Assembly (NCBI GenBank): GCA_963712465.1
Contig: CAVQHY010000005.1
Location: 372,001-436,000 of the forward strand
Source of the DNA: CAVQHY01 sp963712465
GTDB taxonomy: Bacteria; Actinomycetota; Thermoleophilia; Gaiellales; Gaiellaceae
DNA: 64,000 nucleotides
Reading direction: 5' to 3'
Shown here: positions 62,669 to 64,000 of the stretch, one piece after another
How the letters are laid out: every line of letters starts with the position of its first letter
Position numbering within the stretch: position 1 is the first letter of the stretch
Notes under the pieces: generated by a model
The model's database searches: none
What the model was told of the DNA's origin: nothing
The model's input: the letters and a program-made list of their open reading frames with translations, nothing else
Translations under genes and position numbers: made by a program

Positions 62669-63649
62669 TCAGCGTGCCGCGGCGAGCTGGCCGCACGCCG
62701 CCGCGATGTCGCGACCGCGCGTCAGCCGCACGGTGGTCGGCAGGCGAGCGCGATCGAGCACGTCCCTGAACGCGGCGATCGCGGCGCGCGACGACCCCTC
62801 GTACAGCCCCGTCGGATTGTACGGGATCAGGTTCACCTTGTAGACGCGCCGGTCGAGAAGCTCCGCGAGCGCCCCCGCCTGGTCGACGCCGTCGTTGACG
62901 CCCGCGAGCAGCACGTACTCGACGAACACCTTCCGCCGGGTTCGCTCGTGGTAGGCGGCGCAGACTGCGAGGACGTCCGCGAGCGGGTAGCGGTCGTTGA
63001 CGGGCATGATCGCGCTTCGCAGCGCGTCGTCGGGTGCGTGCAGCGAGATCGCGAGCCGGAAGGGCTCGCTCACCTCGTCGGCGAATCGTCTTAGACCGGG
63101 CAGCCAGCCGACCGTCGAGATCGTCGTGCGCCGCGGCGTGATCCCGAGGTCCGCGAGTCGACGAGCCGCCGCGAGAACGTGGTCGAGGTTGAGCATCGGC
63201 TCGCCCATCCCCATGAACACCGCGTGGTCGACCGCGTCGCTCCGGCGAAAGTGGAGCGCCTGATCGAGGATCTCCGACGCCGTCAGGTTGCGGCCGAAGC
63301 GCATCGCCCCGGTGGCACAGAACGTGCACGTGAGCGGACAGCCGGACTGGGAGGAGAGACAGAGCGAGCGGCGGCCGTCGCGGTAGCGCATGAGCACCGC
63401 CTCGACGGGATGGCCGTCATTCGTGCGGAAAAGCGTCTTGACCGTGCCGTCGCGAGAGGTCGCTTCGCCCTCGACCGCGAGCGTCGAGAACGGCACGGCC
63501 GCAGCGAGCTCCGACCGGAGCCGCGCCGGCAAGTTCGTCATCGACGCGTAGCCATCGGCCCCGCGGGCGGTCCACTCCCACACCTGGCGGGCGCGGAACG
63601 CGGGCTCGCCACCGGAGGCGAGCGTGTCTTCGAGCCGCTCGAGATCCAC
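62669..63649 (-). CDS. rlmN: Dual-specificity 23S rRNA/tRNA adenine C2 methyltransferase
   Basis: A 326-residue radical SAM methylase of 23S rRNA A2503 and some tRNAs. The cluster-binding motif is SGCPLTCTFCATGAMRFGRN near residue 103. GMGEPMLNLDHVLAAARRLA, ISLHAPDDALRSAIMPVNDR and the C-terminal Cys (AACGQLAA) needed for the methyl-Cys mechanism are present. The N-terminus is slightly shorter than usual. GTG 63649 lies 6 nt after a TACCGT box. Confidence 0.96.
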   Translation of the reverse strand: MDLERLEDTLASGGEPAFRARQVWEWTARGADGYASMTNLPARLRSELAAAVPFSTLAVEGEATSRDGTVKTLFRTNDGHPVEAVLMRYRDGRRSLCLSSQSGCPLTCTFCATGAMRFGRNLTASEILDQALHFRRSDAVDHAVFMGMGEPMLNLDHVLAAARRLADLGITPRRTTISTVGWLPGLRRFADEVSEPFRLAISLHAPDDALRSAIMPVNDRYPLADVLAVCAAYHERTRRKVFVEYVLLAGVNDGVDQAGALAELLDRRVYKVNLIPYNPTGLYEGSSRAAIAAFRDVLDRARLPTTVRLTRGRDIAAACGQLAAAR

Positions 63650-63655
63650 GACGAC

Positions 63656-63661
63656 ACGGTA
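63656..63661 (-). promoter_or_regulatory. -10 box TACCGT, leaderless start of rlmN
   Basis: On the minus strand TACCGT is followed by 6 nt and then GTG 63649. Confidence 0.55.
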
Positions 63662-63688
63662 GCGCGCGAGTCGCGCCAGCCCGGCTGG

Positions 63689-63712
63689 TAAACTAGTTAG
63701 CGATGTTAACTA
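63689..63712 (+). promoter_or_regulatory. Promoter and likely autoregulatory operator of the MarR gene
   Basis: TAAACT (63689-63694) ends 8 nt before ATG 63703, a leaderless arrangement. An inverted repeat TAGTTA (63694-63699) and TAACTA (63707-63712), 7 bp apart, covers the transcription start and the start codon. MarR-family proteins commonly bind such TAGTTA-type palindromes and repress themselves. Confidence 0.7.
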
Positions 63713-64000
63713 AAGCTGATCCCGTCGAGCTTGCCAACGAGCTGCGCCCGGTGGTCCTCCTGATCAACCGGCAGCTGAAGCGAGAGCTTGCGCCGCTCGG
63801 GATCACCGCCGGCCAGGCCACACTTCTCCATGCGATCAGAACGACGCCGGGGATCGGGATCCGCGAGCTCGCGGAGCGGGAGGGCATGTCGAAGCCGGCG
63901 ATGACCACGGCGGTCGACCGGCTCGAAGCCGCAGGGCTCGTCCGTCGCCCCCGCTCGGAGCACGACGGCCGCCGTGTCGAGCTCCAGGTGACCGAGGAGG
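63703..64000 (+). CDS. MarR-family transcriptional regulator (partial)
   Basis: The first 99 residues of a MarR-type winged-helix repressor; the gene runs off the window end. It has the dimer helix LANELRPVVLLINRQLKREL, then LGITAGQATLLHAIRTTPGI and the recognition-helix region ELAEREGMSKPAMTTAVDRL followed by EAAGLVRRPRSEHDGRRVEL (wing). Divergent from rlmN. Its target genes are probably further downstream. Confidence 0.92.
   Translation, partial: MLTKADPVELANELRPVVLLINRQLKRELAPLGITAGQATLLHAIRTTPGIGIRELAEREGMSKPAMTTAVDRLEAAGLVRRPRSEHDGRRVELQVTEE

Overview
The window is 64 kb of very GC-rich, gene-dense chromosomal DNA with many GTG and TTG starts. There is a Gram-positive style division and cell-wall (dcw) cluster without ftsA, a MurE of the meso-diaminopimelate type, a fused SecDF and no sign of an outer membrane. 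I infer an actinobacterium, most likely of the Thermoleophilia (Gaiellales/Solirubrobacterales) type, probably from an environmental or metagenome assembly. That placement rests on general resemblance, not on a tree. I saw no transposase, phage, CRISPR, tRNA or rRNA gene.

Layout. 1-7.7 kb (minus strand): a Tad/Flp type IV pilus locus in the order tadG, flp, tadE, cpaB, tadZ, tadA, tadB, tadC; from tadE to tadB each stop overlaps the next start by 4 bp. 7.7-13.7 kb (plus): a DUF192 protein, a glycine-zipper protein, a DUF5996 protein, a cytochrome P450, a secreted protein and a two-component system. 13.7-20.2 kb: a coiled-coil protein, then queA (broken), tgt, yajC, secDF and a phasin-like protein (queuosine modification plus protein export). 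20.4-25.8 kb: a UbiB-type kinase and a three-subunit molybdenum hydroxylase. 25.8-34.9 kb: lspA, a ZIP transporter, an orphan response regulator, an acetyltransferase, a flavin monooxygenase, a SAF-domain dehydrogenase, protoporphyrinogen oxidase, an M15-like secreted protein, a DNA glycosylase, a cupin and a second DUF192 protein. 34.9-42.7 kb: a hydantoinase/oxoprolinase pair (both frameshifted), a cupin, a saccharopine-dehydrogenase-like enzyme, an ECF sigma factor with an alkylguanine methyltransferase, a PfkB kinase and a secreted HExxH protein. 42.8-58.2 kb: the dcw cluster mraZ-rsmH-ftsL-ftsI-murE-murF-mraY-murD-ftsW-murG-murC-murB-ftsQ-ftsZ. 58.3-62.7 kb: the glycine cleavage genes gcvT-gcvH-gcvPA-gcvPB. 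62.7-64 kb: rlmN and a divergent MarR regulator that runs off the end.

Two window-wide patterns stand out. First, about fifteen genes have a TANNNT -10 box ending only 6-9 nt before the start codon, so their transcripts should be leaderless; this also settles several start codons. Second, a family of G-rich minisatellite-like tracts sits at gene edges and inside genes. It interrupts queA and sits at the hyuA frameshift (the two share a 16-bp core), lengthens the N-termini of TadZ and the sigma factor in frame, and lies directly before the starts of a [2Fe-2S] subunit gene and a dehydrogenase gene.

I found no clearly new multigene system. The best candidates for something undescribed are the G-rich repeat family, the palindrome-rich control regions of the pilus locus, and the sigma/methyltransferase pair with its repeat-encoded N-terminus.
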